Below, in pieces: positions 14,809-16,154 of a DNA stretch of 16,154 nt. Source of the stretch: CAYSHJ01 sp964589725 (lineage in GTDB: Bacteria; Planctomycetota; Planctomycetia; Planctomycetales; Planctomycetaceae); contig CAZPUJ010000539.1 in NCBI GenBank assembly GCA_964589725.1, positions 1 to 16,154 on the forward strand. The letters run 5' to 3'. The notes beneath the pieces are model-generated. The model had not been told where the DNA came from. It saw only the letters and a list, made by a program, of their open reading frames with translations, and did not search any database. The stretch's first letter is position 1; each line of letters begins with the position of its first letter. The position numbers and the translations under genes were made by a program.

Positions 14809-15129
14809 ATGATCACGCACGATTTGTTCGAATGCCAGTTGCGGACGACTCGGCGAGCACTCATTGGAGTTACTGCCATCGGACTCGGCGTCCCAGCCCT
14901 GGCGTCGCTGCTCGCAAAAGACTTATTGGCGGACGATACTGTCAACGGCGGTTGGCGACTCGTTAGACGCTTGAAAGTCAGCGACAAGCCTGTGTTCTGT
15001 GTGCGATTTTCGCCCGACGGCAAGATTCTGGCGTCGGCGAGCCACGACGGAAGCCTTGCGATCTATGCAACAAACGCTGCGAGTCACAAAAAGCCGGAGC
15101 AGGCGGCGACTCAAAACGCAGGAAAGTGA
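14809..15129 (+). CDS. Small Tat-leader protein with a single WD40-like repeat
   Basis: A 106-residue protein. Its N-terminus has a twin-arginine leader (TTRRALIGVTAIGLGVPALA) that closely resembles that of the DUF1501 protein downstream: VPALASLLAKDL is identical in both at 12 of 12 residues, although 9 of the 12 codons differ by synonymous changes. After it comes one WD40-type blade (VFCVRFSPDGKILASASHDG, then SLAIYATN) and a polar tail. Full WD40 propellers need about seven blades, so this is either a shortened gene or a genuine small exported protein. ATG 14809 fits best, with GGAG directly before it (too close for an ideal Shine-Dalgarno); ATG 14701 is in frame but lies before the putative promoter and adds a non-Tat-like leader. 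It ends six bases before the DUF1501 ATG, so the two are probably cotranscribed. Confidence 0.6.
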   Translation: MITHDLFECQLRTTRRALIGVTAIGLGVPALASLLAKDLLADDTVNGGWRLVRRLKVSDKPVFCVRFSPDGKILASASHDGSLAIYATNAASHKKPEQAATQNAGK

Positions 15130-15135
15130 ACGAGA

Positions 15136-16154
15136 ATGACTCCTTCGCAACTCAGCTCCGCAACGCTCACCCGTCGCCAACTTTTCGCCAATGGAGCCAT
15201 CGGCCTGAGCGTGCCGGCGTTGGCCTCGCTGCTCGCGAAGGATTTGTCCGCAGCAGACGCAACCACTCAGCAAAGGCCCAAGCAATTCGGCGGCCTGCCT
15301 GACCTGCCGCATCATCCGCCGAAGGTGAAGAGCGTCATTTATCTGTTGCAGAATGGTGCTCCACCGCATGTGGACACGTTTGATTACAAGCCGCAGATGG
15401 AGAAGTTTCGCGGGCAGGAGTTGCCGGAGTCGTTTCACAAGAATCAGCGGCTGAGCACGATGACTCAGGGGCAGAAGAGCAAGGCCGTGCTGCCGGCGCT
15501 CACGCCGTTCCAGCAGTACGGCGAGTGCGGGCGGTGGATCGGCGACTTCATGCCGCACATTGGGTCGATCGTGGACGAGGCGACGTTCATCAAGTCGATG
15601 CACACGACGCAGGTGAATCACGCTCCGGCGATTACGTTCTTTCTGACCGGCAACGAACTCCCCGGCCGGCCCAGCATGGGAGCGTGGGCGACGTACGGAC
15701 TCGGCAGCGAGAGCGATGAACTCCCCGGCTTCGTGGTGATGACGTCGCGCGACAAAGAGGCGAGCTGCGGACAAATCTTCTACGACTTCTATTGGGGTAG
15801 CGGCTTTCTGCCGTCGAAGTATCAGGGAGTGAAGTTCCGAGGCAGCGGCGAGCCGGTGCTGTACCTCTCGAACCCGGACGGCATGAGCCGCGAGGTGCGA
15901 CGCGGGCTGCTCGACGATCTGCGAGTGCTCAACGAGGCGAAGTTCGCGGAGGTCGGCGACCCGGAGATCGTCACGCGAATCGCTCAGTACGAGATGGCGT
16001 ACAAGATGCAGGCCAGCGTCCCGGAGCTGACCGACTTCTCCACCGAGCCGAAGCATGTGCTGGAGAGCTACGGCCCGGATGTCACTCGGCAGGGATCGTT
16101 CGCCTACAACTGCTTGATGGCTCGGCGGCTGGTCGAGCGGGGCGTGCGGTTCGT
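15136..16154 (+). CDS. Tat-exported DUF1501 protein, 3' end cut by window
   Basis: The first 339 codons of a DUF1501 protein, a family in the alkaline phosphatase/sulfatase-like superfamily that is greatly expanded in planctomycetes. The Tat leader is TLTRRQLFANGAIGLSVPAL (about residues 10-29). The family hallmark follows at about residue 70: VIYLLQNGAPPHVDTFDYKP, where many members have HGGPSH or similar. Further family features are IGDFMPHIGSIVDEATFIKS, TTQVNHAPAITFFLTGNELP, RPSMGAWATYGLG and LPGFVVM. The frame is open at the window end; about a quarter to a third of the protein is missing. ATG 15136 is preceded by AGGA 12 bases upstream. In planctomycetes such genes usually follow a cytochrome-type DUF1549/DUF1553 gene; here the upstream partner is the Tat/WD40 mini-protein instead. 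The substrate is unknown. Confidence 0.9.
   Translation, partial: MTPSQLSSATLTRRQLFANGAIGLSVPALASLLAKDLSAADATTQQRPKQFGGLPDLPHHPPKVKSVIYLLQNGAPPHVDTFDYKPQMEKFRGQELPESFHKNQRLSTMTQGQKSKAVLPALTPFQQYGECGRWIGDFMPHIGSIVDEATFIKSMHTTQVNHAPAITFFLTGNELPGRPSMGAWATYGLGSESDELPGFVVMTSRDKEASCGQIFYDFYWGSGFLPSKYQGVKFRGSGEPVLYLSNPDGMSREVRRGLLDDLRVLNEAKFAEVGDPEIVTRIAQYEMAYKMQASVPELTDFSTEPKHVLESYGPDVTRQGSFAYNCLMARRLVERGVRF

Noticed and set aside
14923..16056. Minus-strand open frame of 377 codons
   Set aside because: Antisense to the Tat/WD40 and DUF1501 genes, whose family motifs are unmistakable on the plus strand.

Overview
The window looks like a piece of a Planctomycetota chromosome. The signs are a Tat-exported DUF1501 protein, a MoxR/DUF58 cassette associated with DUF4159 and DUF4175-like proteins, very large secreted multidomain proteins (PA14, PKD, G8-like, beta-helix), moderately high GC and few clear Shine-Dalgarno sites. 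All assignments come from reading the sequence; no database search was run.

Layout. From about 14.4 kb down to 1, eight genes lie head to tail on the minus strand. In order of transcription they are: a 1242-residue membrane-anchored DUF4175-like protein, a secreted propeller-like protein, a DNRLRE-like secreted protein, a PA14/PKD/TPR-like secreted protein, a G8-like/beta-helix secreted protein, a tandem DUF4159 protein, a MoxR AAA+ ATPase and a DUF58 von Willebrand-type protein cut by the window edge. Three junctions are 4-base start/stop overlaps (9169-9172, 5580-5583, 3877-3880), so this is probably one translationally coupled operon. Upstream lies a minus-strand tRNA-Leu(UAG), which marks the border to a divergent plus-strand pair: a 106-residue Tat-leader/WD40 mini-protein and a DUF1501 protein that runs off the right edge.

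How the genes may work together. MoxR ATPases act with vWA/DUF58 partners as chaperone-like modules for envelope or secreted proteins. Here the cassette sits in one transcription unit with a large membrane protein and several exported carbohydrate-binding-like proteins, so they may be clients or parts of one envelope machine. This is inference.

The most unusual signal is a set of palindromic elements. Every one of the seven junctions in the minus-strand operon holds one, and an eighth lies in frame inside the DUF4175-like gene. Several have the architecture of REPINs: GTAG, an 8-bp hairpin, a spacer, an inverted hairpin, CTAC. Their stem sequences differ between copies while pairing is kept. 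At two genes the element must be translated, because no usable start codon lies between it and the signal-peptide core. In one of these the only canonical start codons lie inside the element. One locus appears to be an element inserted into another.
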